From: Candidatus Enterococcus moelleringii
GTDB taxonomy: Bacteria > Bacillota > Bacilli > Lactobacillales > Enterococcaceae
Length of the DNA: 64,000 nucleotides
Reading direction: 5' to 3'
Assembly: GCF_017377575.1 (NCBI RefSeq)
Contig: NZ_JAFREM010000027.1
Coordinates: 32,647-96,646 of the forward strand
Part shown: in pieces, positions 8,329-16,790 of the stretch
Layout: the number at the start of each line of letters is the position of its first letter
Position numbering within the stretch: position 1 is the first letter of the stretch
The notes under the pieces: model-generated
What the model saw: the letters and a program-made list of their open reading frames with translations, nothing else
What the model was told of the DNA's origin: nothing
Database searches by the model: none
Program-made: the position numbers and the translations under genes

Positions 8329-9613
8329 ACAAACCTATGAAAAAATCAACGAAACCCTATATAAAGAAATTCTGCCAAGCGGCTTAACGGTCTATTTGCT
8401 GCCTAAAGAAGACTACCATAAAGCTTATGGCCTGTTCAGCACAAATTACGGTTCTATCGACAATACCTTTATCCCTCGTGGTGGGGAAGAGTATATCACA
8501 GTACCTGATGGCATTGCCCATTTTCTAGAGCATAAAATGTTTGAAAAAGAAGAAGGCGACGTTTTCCAAAAATTTGGTGAACAAGGGGCCTCGGCCAATG
8601 CTTTTACCAGCTTTACTCGGACCAGCTATCTGTTTTCAACCACCGATCAGCTGGAACTAAATTTGAAAACCTTGTTGGATTTTGTGCAGGAGCCTTATTT
8701 TACTGAGGAATCGGTGCAAAAAGAACAGGGAATTATCGGACAAGAAATTCAAATGTATCAGGATGATCCCAATTGGCAGCAGTTCTTCGGTATTTTAAAA
8801 AATATGTATCCGAAGCATCCGCTGCACATCGATATTGCTGGTACGATTGAATCGATTGCCGAAATTACGGCAGAAGACTTGTACACTTGCTATCGGACAT
8901 TTTACCATCCTAGCAACATGACCCTGTTTGTGGTGGGGAATCTGGAACCTGAAGCATTGATGGACTTCATTAAAGAAAATCAGGCCCAAAAAGAATTTCC
9001 AGCACCGGAACCGATTCAACGTCAATTCCCGCAAGAAGAGGTGGAAGACATTGTTAAGGTCAGCGAACAGACAATGCCGGTAGCTATTCCTAAAGCGATC
9101 ATCGGTATTAAAGGAATCGCACCATTGGCGGAGGATGACAAAGAGCGGTTGATTTTCAAATTATCCGTTGATTTGCTGCTGCAGCTGCTATTGGGGAGTA
9201 CTTCGCAAAATTATCTGCGCCTGTACAATGATGGGATTCTGGATGACAGCTTTGGTTATGAATTTTCGTTGGACCGCAGCTTTTATTTTGCTGATTTTGG
9301 TGGTGATACCGAGAAGCCAGAGCGTTTGGCAGATGAAGTGACGAATATTTTGTTGAACTTTGAAGAAGATGCTGAGATTAGCGAAGAGAATCTGGCTTTA
9401 TTGAAGAAAAAAATGCTGGGCAAATATTTCCAATCCTTGAATGCTTTGGAATATGTGGCCAATCAGTTTACGCAATCCTTATTTGGCGAATGGACCTTGT
9501 TTGATATGCCGGAATTGATTCAAAGCGTGCAGCTGGATGATATTTTAGCGGCGGGCAAGCTGTTGTTTAAGGAAGAAGCTTTCAGTCGCTTCTACATGCG
9601 CAAGGAGGAATAA
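8321..9613 (+). CDS. M16-family zinc metallopeptidase (YmfH-like)
   Basis: A 430-residue M16 peptidase with intact inverted zinc motif HFLEH (about residues 66-70) and downstream acidic ligand region EQGIIGQEIQMY. N- and C-terminal M16 domains are both present at normal length. It starts inside the end of the inactive partner gene, so the two are probably translated together and may form a heterodimer as in other two-subunit M16 enzymes. Its role in Enterococcus is not known from sequence; the link to rodZ and pgsA suggests envelope-related work, which is inference. Confidence 0.9.
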   Translation: MDKQTYEKINETLYKEILPSGLTVYLLPKEDYHKAYGLFSTNYGSIDNTFIPRGGEEYITVPDGIAHFLEHKMFEKEEGDVFQKFGEQGASANAFTSFTRTSYLFSTTDQLELNLKTLLDFVQEPYFTEESVQKEQGIIGQEIQMYQDDPNWQQFFGILKNMYPKHPLHIDIAGTIESIAEITAEDLYTCYRTFYHPSNMTLFVVGNLEPEALMDFIKENQAQKEFPAPEPIQRQFPQEEVEDIVKVSEQTMPVAIPKAIIGIKGIAPLAEDDKERLIFKLSVDLLLQLLLGSTSQNYLRLYNDGILDDSFGYEFSLDRSFYFADFGGDTEKPERLADEVTNILLNFEEDAEISEENLALLKKKMLGKYFQSLNALEYVANQFTQSLFGEWTLFDMPELIQSVQLDDILAAGKLLFKEEAFSRFYMRKEE

Positions 9614-9614
9614 G

Positions 9615-10340
9615 ATGCCCTATGGCCTTGTAATGGGGGCTAGCGGGGATATTGGACAAGCCATCTGTTATGCTATGGCAGCAGATGGCTGGTCTCTTTA
9701 TTGTCACTACCACCACAATCAAGAAAAAGTATTAAGTTTAGTTTCAGACTTACGCCAACGTTATCCTCAGCAAGATTTTTTTGTGGTATCCTTAAACATG
9801 CTAGAGGAGTCTGCAATCTCGGACTTTGTGAACCAGTTATTTCAAGTAGACGGCGTCATTTTTGCTTCAGGCTTTACGGTATACAATTTATTGCCGGAGG
9901 TTACTAGCCAGCAAATGGACAGTCTATGGCAAATTCATATGAAAACACCGCTGTTACTGTTGCAGCAGCTGCAGGCCAAGTTGGCTCAAAGCGGCCGAGG
10001 ACGAGTTATTTTTATCAGCTCGGTTTATGGTCAGCACGGCAGCAGCATGGAAACTGTGTATAGTGCCGTGAAAGGTGCGCAAGAGGCGTTTGTTAGAGCC
10101 TACTCAAAAGAAGTGGTCACCTTAGGAATCACGGTGAATGCTATCGCACCCGGTGCAGTGAATACGCAAATGAATCAAAACTGGTCAACAAGTGAAAAAG
10201 AGAGCTTAGCAGCAGATATTCCTTTAGGGCGAATGGCCGAACCGTTAGAAGTGGCAGCGGCATGCAATTATTTATGTTCAAAGGAAGCCAGCTATACAAC
10301 TGGGACAACCTTAGTGGTTGCCGGCGGCTGGATGAATTAA
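9615..10340 (+). CDS. SDR-family oxidoreductase (YmfI-like)
   Basis: A 241-residue short-chain dehydrogenase/reductase. The Rossmann glycine motif GASGDIGQA is at residues 8-16, the catalytic Ser in FISSVYG and the YxxxK pair in YSAVKG, then the NAIAPGAVNTQM loop. It follows the M16 gene by one base and precedes rodZ by 14, so it belongs to the same operon. It resembles 3-oxoacyl-ACP reductase-type SDRs such as FabG, but the operon position fits YmfI, whose substrate is unsettled. Confidence 0.88.
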   Translation: MPYGLVMGASGDIGQAICYAMAADGWSLYCHYHHNQEKVLSLVSDLRQRYPQQDFFVVSLNMLEESAISDFVNQLFQVDGVIFASGFTVYNLLPEVTSQQMDSLWQIHMKTPLLLLQQLQAKLAQSGRGRVIFISSVYGQHGSSMETVYSAVKGAQEAFVRAYSKEVVTLGITVNAIAPGAVNTQMNQNWSTSEKESLAADIPLGRMAEPLEVAAACNYLCSKEASYTTGTTLVVAGGWMN

Positions 10341-10354
10341 GGAGTAGAAAACGA

Positions 10355-11233
10355 GTGGCTACTATAAATATAGGTGAAACATTACGAAAAGCCCGAATCG
10401 ATCAAAAAATTAGTCTGGATGAGCTGCAGCAAAAAACGAAAATTCAAAAACGTTATTTGATTGCCTTAGAAGACAACGACTTTCATTTACTGCCAAGCGA
10501 CTACTACTTGCGGGCGTTTATTCGCCAATATGCAGAAGAAGTAAGGCTGGATGGCAATTATTTATTAGATGTTTACGATGGAAAAGATCAGCCGCAGCCG
10601 GTTTATCCTGAAATTGCTCCGGTGGAAGGCTCTCGCAAGAAAAAACACGCGGAGAATCCAACGAAGAAACGGGTGAAGGCCAGTCTGCCTACTGTACTTT
10701 TAGGATTGGTTGCTTTGTCGATTGTGGCAGTTGTTGGTTATATGATGTGGCTGGACAATCAAGGGGAGCCGATTATTTCTCCGAATAATTCGATGGCGGT
10801 GGAAAATTCAGTCAGCTCCAGTGAGAGTACTTTAGAAAGTACTAGTGAGAGCAGTTCAACTGTTGAAAGCACCAGCGAATCCTCTGAAGAGCCTGAAAAA
10901 CCAAAAATGGCGATTACGATGGAAAATAATACGACTAACACGGCTCAGATGAAAATTGATCAAATTGATGGTCCGGTGAAGTTAACCTTTACTGGCAGAG
11001 AACGGGTATGGGTAGGTGTTCAGGTGAACGGGGCATTGATTTATCAACACACTCTGCAGCCAAACGAAACCCAAACTACGGAGTTGCCGGCCAATACGGC
11101 TCAGGCGATGATTACACTTGGGATTGCTGATTATGCAAGTATTGAAGTGAATGATGAACCGTTGGATTTCCAACCGGCAGGCTCGCTTAGTCAAAAGAAT
11201 ATTAATTTAACCATGAATTATGTGCAGCAGTAA
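10355..11233 (+). CDS. rodZ: RodZ-like cytoskeletal/cell-shape protein with N-terminal HTH
   Basis: A 292-residue membrane protein of the RodZ/YmfM type, which links the cell-shape machinery to the membrane. It has an HTH_25 domain (about residues 5-70, IGETLRKARIDQKISLDELQ), a Lys/Arg-rich linker, one transmembrane helix (about 110-131), a Ser/Glu/Thr-rich extracellular linker (about 145-185) and a C-terminal beta-rich DUF4115 domain. I chose GTG 10355 because GGAG (10341-10344) lies ten bases upstream and the HTH begins there; longer in-frame starts lie inside the SDR gene. It is followed closely by pgsA. Confidence 0.88.
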   Translation: MATINIGETLRKARIDQKISLDELQQKTKIQKRYLIALEDNDFHLLPSDYYLRAFIRQYAEEVRLDGNYLLDVYDGKDQPQPVYPEIAPVEGSRKKKHAENPTKKRVKASLPTVLLGLVALSIVAVVGYMMWLDNQGEPIISPNNSMAVENSVSSSESTLESTSESSSTVESTSESSEEPEKPKMAITMENNTTNTAQMKIDQIDGPVKLTFTGRERVWVGVQVNGALIYQHTLQPNETQTTELPANTAQAMITLGIADYASIEVNDEPLDFQPAGSLSQKNINLTMNYVQQ

Positions 11234-11248
11234 GAAAGGAGCAGAACA

Positions 11249-11830
11249 TTGAACTTACCAAATAAATTAACGGTCATTCGAATTTTCATGATTCCGTTAT
11301 TTATGATTATTGTGTTGGCCCCCTGGGATTGGGGTACACTGAACGCTGGAGGGACCGCTTTACCGGTTACTCAATTAGTCGGAGCGATTGTTTTCGCCAT
11401 TGCCAGTTATACCGACCATCTGGACGGACAAATTGCTCGTGCCAGAGGATTAGTCACCAACTTCGGTAAATTTGCCGATCCGTTGGCTGACAAAATGCTT
11501 GTGATGACCGCTTTTATTATTTTAGTAGAGCAAGGCAAAGCACCAGCTTGGGTGATTGCGATTATTGTCTGCCGTGAATTAGCAGTAACTGGTTTGCGTC
11601 TATTGATTGTAGAGCAAGGCGGAGGCGTAATGGCCGCTGCGATGCCTGGTAAAATTAAAACAGCAACTCAAATGATTGGGATTGTTCTGCTTTACTTGAA
11701 TAATGTACCTTTTAATTACATCGGTATTCCGGTGGATCAAATTATGCTGTATGTTTGTCTATTCTTTACCATCTATTCTGGCTATGATTATTTTGCTAAA
11801 AACACAGCCTTATTCAAAGGCTCAATGTAA
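11249..11830 (+). CDS. pgsA: CDP-diacylglycerol-glycerol-3-phosphate 3-phosphatidyltransferase
   Basis: This membrane enzyme makes phosphatidylglycerol phosphate, the committed step to phosphatidylglycerol. The 193-residue protein has the CDP-alcohol phosphotransferase signature, DHLDGQIARARG followed by GKFADPLADK, and five to six membrane helices. The start is TTG 11249 with AAAGGAG upstream (MNLPNKLTVIRIF); this N-terminus is typical. It ends the M16-SDR-rodZ-pgsA operon, before a large hairpin terminator. Its product feeds MprF, encoded 5 kb away. Confidence 0.96.
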   Translation: MNLPNKLTVIRIFMIPLFMIIVLAPWDWGTLNAGGTALPVTQLVGAIVFAIASYTDHLDGQIARARGLVTNFGKFADPLADKMLVMTAFIILVEQGKAPAWVIAIIVCRELAVTGLRLLIVEQGGGVMAAAMPGKIKTATQMIGIVLLYLNNVPFNYIGIPVDQIMLYVCLFFTIYSGYDYFAKNTALFKGSM

Positions 11831-11877
11831 GCTAAGAATTAAATTTGAAATTGTACCGAAGTTATTCTGTTATCTGA

Positions 11878-11946
11878 ATATCCGAACTATAAGAGATGGC
11901 TCTGTCAAGAGGGGCTTCATCATTTTATAGTTCGGATATTTTTTTG
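11878..11946 (+). terminator. Long-stem terminator after pgsA
   Basis: Arms ATATCCGAACTATAA and TTATAGTTCGGATAT enclose a partly paired 30-base interior, followed by seven T. Its long stem resembles a small mobile hairpin, but it ends in a usable T-run. Confidence 0.75.
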
Positions 11947-12101
11947 TTGGGAAAATACTTTTGGGCAGTTCTTTTTTATAAAAAGTCACAATTTTAGTAG
12001 TTTTAAAGAGTGAAGGGATTTCTGACAAAAAATTGCCGAAATTTTCGTTTTTCTGGTATAGTTGAAGGGAAATTGCGTATCTTAAGAAAGAAGTGGATGA
12101 A

Positions 12102-13349
12102 ATGAAAGCAGAAATTATTGCTGTCGGAACAGAATTATTAATGGGACAAGTTGTAAACACCAATGCGACCTTTTTATCGGAGCAACTGGCGGATTTAGGA
12201 ATTGATGTGTATTACCATACCGTGGTAGGAGACAATCCAAAGCGATTGGAGGAGTTGTTGCAGTTAGCTGATACCCGAAGTGATTTAATCATCTTAGGCG
12301 GCGGTTTAGGGCCCACAGATGACGATCTGACTAAGAACGTATTGGCTGACCACGTCGGAGTACCACTGGTACAAGATGCTGAAGGGTACGCACACATGAT
12401 GACCTTCTTTAAAAATCGCCAGCATCCAATGACACCCAACAATTTGCGGCAAGTGGAAACATTAGAAGGGGCAGTTCCATTGCAAAACCGTACCGGACTA
12501 GCAATTGGCTGTCTTTACAAAGGGGAAAAGAACAATTACATTCTATTGCCTGGACCTCCTAGTGAATTGAGACCAATGTTTCTGGAGCAAGCGAAACCAT
12601 TGCTGCAAAAGGAATTTCCAACGCAAGAAGTTCTAACCTCACGTGTGCTGCGTTTTTATGGAATTGGCGAATCGCTGTTGGTAACAGAGCTAGCTGACAT
12701 GATTAAGCATCAGTCTAACCCAACGATTGCACCTTATGCGAAGCCTAATGAAGTGACCCTGCGCATTACCGCAAATACGGTAGATGACACTTCCGCAACC
12801 GTACTGTTGGATCAAGTCGAAACGGAAATCATGGCTAAAGTCGGGGATTACTTTTATGGTTATGGCGATACCAACAGCTTGGAAGAAGTTACCGTTGACT
12901 TATTGAAGAAGCATCACTTAACCGTAACAGCTGCTGAAAGTTTGACGGCTGGTGAGTTCCAATCGACTCTAGGACAAATTCCGGGTGTTTCGGAAGTGTT
13001 CCCTGGCGGATTTGTAACTTATTCTAAAGCTGCCAAAGCGGCCTTTTTAGACATTGATCCGGCCTTGCTGGATACGTATGGCGTCGTGAGCCGCGAGTGT
13101 GCTCAAGCGATGGCGGAACATGCTTTAGCGAAAGCCGGCACTGATTTTGCGGTCTCATTTACCGGCGTAGCAGGTCCTGATGAGCTGGAAGGACAAATTC
13201 CAGGAACGGTCTATATTGCCCTTGCGCAAAAGGACCAAGAAACGGTAGTTACCGAGAATCACTTCTCCCGTGATCGGTCTTATGTGCGTCACAGCGCGGT
13301 TATGAAGGGGTTAGATTTGATCCGTCGAGCAATTTTAAGTAAAGATTAA
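12102..13349 (+). CDS. cinA: Competence/damage-inducible protein CinA (NMN amidohydrolase family)
   Basis: A 415-residue two-domain protein. The N-terminal MoCF/COG1058 domain begins [16 protein letters not shown] and contains [11 protein letters not shown]; the C-terminal CinA domain ([17 protein letters not shown] through FTGVAGPD) has nicotinamide-nucleotide amidase motifs. ATG 12102 gives the usual N-terminus; GTG 12093 is a possible three-codon extension. It stands directly before recA, as in streptococci, where cinA and recA are co-induced in competence. Here a LexA-type box and a fresh promoter lie between the two genes. Confidence 0.95.
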   Translation: MKAEIIAVGTELLMGQVVNTNATFLSEQLADLGIDVYYHTVVGDNPKRLEELLQLADTRSDLIILGGGLGPTDDDLTKNVLADHVGVPLVQDAEGYAHMMTFFKNRQHPMTPNNLRQVETLEGAVPLQNRTGLAIGCLYKGEKNNYILLPGPPSELRPMFLEQAKPLLQKEFPTQEVLTSRVLRFYGIGESLLVTELADMIKHQSNPTIAPYAKPNEVTLRITANTVDDTSATVLLDQVETEIMAKVGDYFYGYGDTNSLEEVTVDLLKKHHLTVTAAESLTAGEFQSTLGQIPGVSEVFPGGFVTYSKAAKAAFLDIDPALLDTYGVVSRECAQAMAEHALAKAGTDFAVSFTGVAGPDELEGQIPGTVYIALAQKDQETVVTENHFSRDRSYVRHSAVMKGLDLIRRAILSKD

Positions 13350-13354
13350 AAATG

Positions 13355-13368
13355 CGAATGTTTGTTCG
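13355..13368 (+). promoter_or_regulatory. LexA (DinR)-type SOS box upstream of recA
   Basis: CGAATGTTTGTTCG matches the Gram-positive SOS consensus CGAAC-N4-GTTCG with one mismatch. It sits six bases after the cinA stop and just upstream of the putative recA promoter. Confidence 0.75.
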
Positions 13369-13376
13369 TTTTTAGC

Positions 13377-13405
13377 TTGCTTTTTTGGTCGCAAACCGAT
13401 AAACT
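13377..13405 (+). promoter_or_regulatory. Putative recA promoter
   Basis: TTGCTT (13377-13382), 17 bases, TAAACT (13400-13405). The match is moderate, but the position immediately downstream of the SOS box is appropriate for LexA control. Confidence 0.45.
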
Positions 13406-13467
13406 AATACTACTGACCCGAGAAAAATCATTCACTGAAATGTTTTTATTATAAGGAGGATTCGCAT

Positions 13468-14520
13468 TTGGCTGACGATCGTAAAGCAGCATTAGAAGCT
13501 GCAATGAAGAAGATTGAAAAGAACTATGGTAAAGGCTCCATCATGAAATTGGGCGATAAAATCGACCAGCAGATTTCAACAATTCCAAGTGGCTCATTGG
13601 CACTGGACGTGGCATTAGGTGTAGGCGGCTACCCTCGTGGACGCGTAATCGAAATCTACGGACCAGAAAGTTCTGGTAAAACCACAGTGGCATTACATGC
13701 CATTGCTGAAGTACAAAAACAAGGCGGAACCGCAGCCTTTATCGATGCGGAACACGCATTAGATCCACAATATGCTCAGAATTTAGGCGTAAACATCGAC
13801 GAATTGCTGTTGTCACAACCAGATACAGGTGAGCAAGGGCTAGAAATCGCTGACGCACTGGTATCCAGTGGCGCGGTGGACATTATTGTAATCGACTCGG
13901 TTGCTGCATTAGTACCACGTGCAGAAATCGACGGCGAAATGGGCGCTTCCCACGTTGGTTTGCAAGCTCGTTTGATGTCACAAGCATTACGTAAATTGTC
14001 AGGCTCTATCAACAAGACGAAGACGATCGCGGTATTTATTAACCAAATTCGGGAAAAAGTCGGCATCATGTTTGGTAACCCGGAAACAACACCTGGTGGA
14101 CGTGCGTTGAAATTCTACGCAACTGTTCGTTTGGAAGTACGTCGAGCTGAACAATTGAAGAACGGTACGGATATTGTTGGTAACCGGACTAAGATTAAAG
14201 TTGTGAAAAACAAAGTGGCACCGCCATTTAAAGTGGCTGAAGTTGATATCATGTACGGACAAGGGATCTCACAAGAGGGCGAATTGTTAGACATGGCATC
14301 TGAACAAGACATTATCGATAAGAGTGGTGCTTGGTACAGTTACAAGGACGAACGAATTGGTCAAGGTCGGGAAAATGCCAAGAAATACTTGTCTGAGCAT
14401 CCAGAAATGACCGCCGAGGTATCCACTCGCGTGCGTGCGGCTTACGGTATCGGCGAAGCAGTCGATGTCCCAGACGAAGTCGAAGATCTAGAACAAGAAG
14501 AACTACCATTAGAAGAATAA
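13468..14520 (+). CDS. recA: Recombinase A
   Basis: This ATP-dependent strand-exchange protein also triggers LexA autocleavage. The 350-residue protein has Walker A GPESSGKT (about residues 65-72), a Walker B-type [10 protein letters not shown], the RecA signature [14 protein letters not shown] and an acidic C-terminal tail ([19 protein letters not shown]). The start is TTG 13468, [12 protein letters not shown], seven bases after a strong AAGGAGGA; no ATG is better placed. Control by the upstream SOS box is expected. Confidence 0.98.
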   Translation: MADDRKAALEAAMKKIEKNYGKGSIMKLGDKIDQQISTIPSGSLALDVALGVGGYPRGRVIEIYGPESSGKTTVALHAIAEVQKQGGTAAFIDAEHALDPQYAQNLGVNIDELLLSQPDTGEQGLEIADALVSSGAVDIIVIDSVAALVPRAEIDGEMGASHVGLQARLMSQALRKLSGSINKTKTIAVFINQIREKVGIMFGNPETTPGGRALKFYATVRLEVRRAEQLKNGTDIVGNRTKIKVVKNKVAPPFKVAEVDIMYGQGISQEGELLDMASEQDIIDKSGAWYSYKDERIGQGRENAKKYLSEHPEMTAEVSTRVRAAYGIGEAVDVPDEVEDLEQEELPLEE

Positions 14521-14525
14521 ACCAT

Positions 14526-14566
14526 CAGACACTAACGAGACTACCCTCTTGTTAGTGTCTTTTTTT
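14526..14566 (+). terminator. recA terminator
   Basis: AGACACTAAC and GTTAGTGTCT arms around a 14-base loop, followed by T7, just after the recA stop. Confidence 0.9.
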
Positions 14567-14569
14567 ACC

Positions 14570-15083
14570 AGTCGTGCTTTTCGCAGTATATAAAGATAGA
14601 AGTCAAAATGATTGATTGCATTTTTAAAATGATACGAGAAGTTTAGCACGATGGTATGCGTATGAAAATCGAACTTGTTTTTCCCGGTCTTGGAAAAACA
14701 AATTCCTTTATCCTGAATTAGCTGCCAGTCCCCCACTCAGTTTCTGTCTCCTCATTAATCCAAATCCAATCGTAAAATTTAATCAATCCCCTAACAAATC
14801 GCATTTTCCCAAATATCGGGGAATAAATTCATTAAACGGGATAATTAGGTTGAAATAAGAGCCCAATGCCCCATAATATCGAAAGTGTCCTCTGACAAAG
14901 GAACTATTTACAGAAAATTGAGAACGCTATCGTCAAATAAAGTTGACACCCTATCTTTCAAACATTAGAATAAAGTTGTGTGACTTTACAATACACACGC
15001 ATGCAAGTAGGCATATTGATAATTTTAACCGCGTTTATCAAAAAACTACACATAAAAAAATAGATAGTACGGAGGTGGATTCA
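14570..15083 (+). other. Long non-coding leader before rny
   Basis: This stretch of about 510 bases has no gene I can support. Reading frames across it are short, and the one that continues into rny (from 14943) has no ribosome site and an unconserved composition. It may be a long 5' untranslated region of rny or contain a small RNA; no clear promoter, riboswitch or repeat was recognised. Confidence 0.4.
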
Positions 15084-16640
15084 ATGACAGTTCCTATTCT
15101 CCTCGCTATCATCGGTTTAATTGTCGGTCTTGGTTTAGGTTTTATGGTTGCAAAATCGCGCCATGATAAAGAAATTGATGGGGCACAAAACTCAGCTAAA
15201 GGGATTATTAGTCATGCAAGAAAAGAAGCTGAAACCTTAAAAAAAGAAGCTTTGTTAGAAGCCAAAGAAGAAAACCAGCAGTATCGAGCACAAGTTGAAA
15301 GTGAGTTGAAAGAAAGCAAACAAGAATTAAAAACTCAAGAAAATCGCTTGCTTCAAAGAGAACAGTCTTTAGATCGTAAAGACGATTCAATCGAGAAGCG
15401 TGAAAACTCACTGGAAGACAAAGAAACAAAACTCAGTGCTAGACAGCAATTAATTGACGAGCGAGAAAAAGAAGTAGAACACTTAATTGAAGAGCAACAA
15501 ACAAAACTGGAACAAGTAGCTTCATTAAGCAAAGAAGAAGCTAAAGATGTCATCATGCGCACGACTGAAGAAGAATTGAACCATGAATTAACTATAATGG
15601 TAAAAGAATCTGAACAAAGGGCCAAAGAAGAAGCAGATCGCAAAGCGAAAAACCTTCTGGCAATGGCTATTCAACGTTGCGGTGCTGATGCAGTTTCTGA
15701 AACAACCGTTTCTGTTGTCACATTACCGAATGATGAGATGAAAGGTCGCATCATTGGTCGTGAAGGACGGAATATCCGCACCTTGGAAACCTTAACGGGG
15801 ATTGATTTGATCATTGATGATACGCCGGAAGCGGTAGTATTGTCAGGCTTTGATCCAATCAGACGAGAAATTGCTCGTATGACATTAGAGAAATTGATTC
15901 AAGACGGACGGATTCATCCGGCCCGAATTGAAGAAATGGTTGAGAAATCTCGCAAGGAAATGGACGAACGTATTCGTGAATACGGGGAACAGGCCGCCTT
16001 TGAAGTCGGTGCCCATACCTTGCATCCAGATTTAATCAAGATTTTGGGTCGCTTGCATTTCAGAACCAGTTATGGTCAAAATGTCTTGGATCATTCCGTG
16101 GAGGTTGCCAAATTGACTGGTGTCTTAGCTGCCGAATTAGGCGAAGACATCCAAATGGCGCAACGTGCCGGATTGCTGCATGATATCGGAAAAGCGTTAG
16201 ACCACGAAATCGAAGGTTCCCACGTTGAGATCGGTGCTGAATTAGCAGCGAAATATCGTGAGAATTCAATCGTAATCAATGCCATTGCTTCTCACCATGG
16301 CGATACAGAAGCAACTTCAGTGATTTCAGTGCTGGTAGCAGCCGCTGATGCTGTATCCGCAGCTCGCCCAGGTGCCCGCAGTGAATCATTGGAAAATTAC
16401 ATTCGCCGCCTAGAAAACTTGGAAAACATCTCCAACAGCTTTGATGGCGTCGATTCCAGCTTCGCCGTACAGGCCGGACGTGAAGTTCGCGTGATGGTTA
16501 AGCCGGAAGAAATTTCTGATTTAGAATCTGTTCGTCTGGTTCGCGATATCCGTCGCAAGATCGAAGACGAATTGGATTACCCAGGTCACATCAAAGTAAC
16601 TGTTATTCGGGAAACCAGAGCAACAGATTACGCAAAATAG
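15084..16640 (+). CDS. rny: Ribonuclease Y
   Basis: This membrane-anchored endoribonuclease starts bulk mRNA decay in Firmicutes. The 518-residue protein has an N-terminal transmembrane helix ([20 protein letters not shown]), a long charged coiled coil (about 26-200), a KH RNA-binding domain ([15 protein letters not shown], about 220-235) and an HD phosphohydrolase domain ([12 protein letters not shown], His-Asp about residues 366-367). ATG 15084 follows GGAGGTG with ideal spacing and puts the membrane helix at the N-terminus. A 16647-16680 hairpin ends the transcript. Confidence 0.97.
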   Translation: MTVPILLAIIGLIVGLGLGFMVAKSRHDKEIDGAQNSAKGIISHARKEAETLKKEALLEAKEENQQYRAQVESELKESKQELKTQENRLLQREQSLDRKDDSIEKRENSLEDKETKLSARQQLIDEREKEVEHLIEEQQTKLEQVASLSKEEAKDVIMRTTEEELNHELTIMVKESEQRAKEEADRKAKNLLAMAIQRCGADAVSETTVSVVTLPNDEMKGRIIGREGRNIRTLETLTGIDLIIDDTPEAVVLSGFDPIRREIARMTLEKLIQDGRIHPARIEEMVEKSRKEMDERIREYGEQAAFEVGAHTLHPDLIKILGRLHFRTSYGQNVLDHSVEVAKLTGVLAAELGEDIQMAQRAGLLHDIGKALDHEIEGSHVEIGAELAAKYRENSIVINAIASHHGDTEATSVISVLVAAADAVSAARPGARSESLENYIRRLENLENISNSFDGVDSSFAVQAGREVRVMVKPEEISDLESVRLVRDIRRKIEDELDYPGHIKVTVIRETRATDYAK

Positions 16641-16646
16641 ACACCG

Positions 16647-16689
16647 ATAAGACAAAAATCCTCTGTGATTTTTGTCTTATTTTATTTTT
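16647..16689 (+). terminator. rny terminator
   Basis: ATAAGACAAAAATC and GATTTTTGTCTTAT arms, six-base loop, then a T-rich tail. Confidence 0.9.
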
Positions 16690-16733
16690 ACGAATGTTTA
16701 GCGAAAAAGTTTACGAAATTAGGCAGTTTCAAG

Positions 16734-16762
16734 TTGGCAAATGGTCTAGAATAGGCTACGAT
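16734..16762 (+). promoter_or_regulatory. Putative mprF promoter
   Basis: TTGGCA (16734-16739), 17 bases, TACGAT (16757-16762). Transcription would start near 16769, which supports the GTG start at 16791 over the ATG at 16773. Confidence 0.5.
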
Positions 16763-16790
16763 AATAGAAAAGATGAGTAGGAGAAACCAA

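Noticed and set aside
11703..11930. ORF of 75 codons over the end of pgsA
   Set aside because: It is out of frame within pgsA and ends in the terminator hairpin.
14943..15083. N-terminal extension of RNase Y from ATG 14943
   Set aside because: ATG 15084 has GGAGGTG at ideal spacing and puts the membrane helix at the N-terminus; the extension has no ribosome site.
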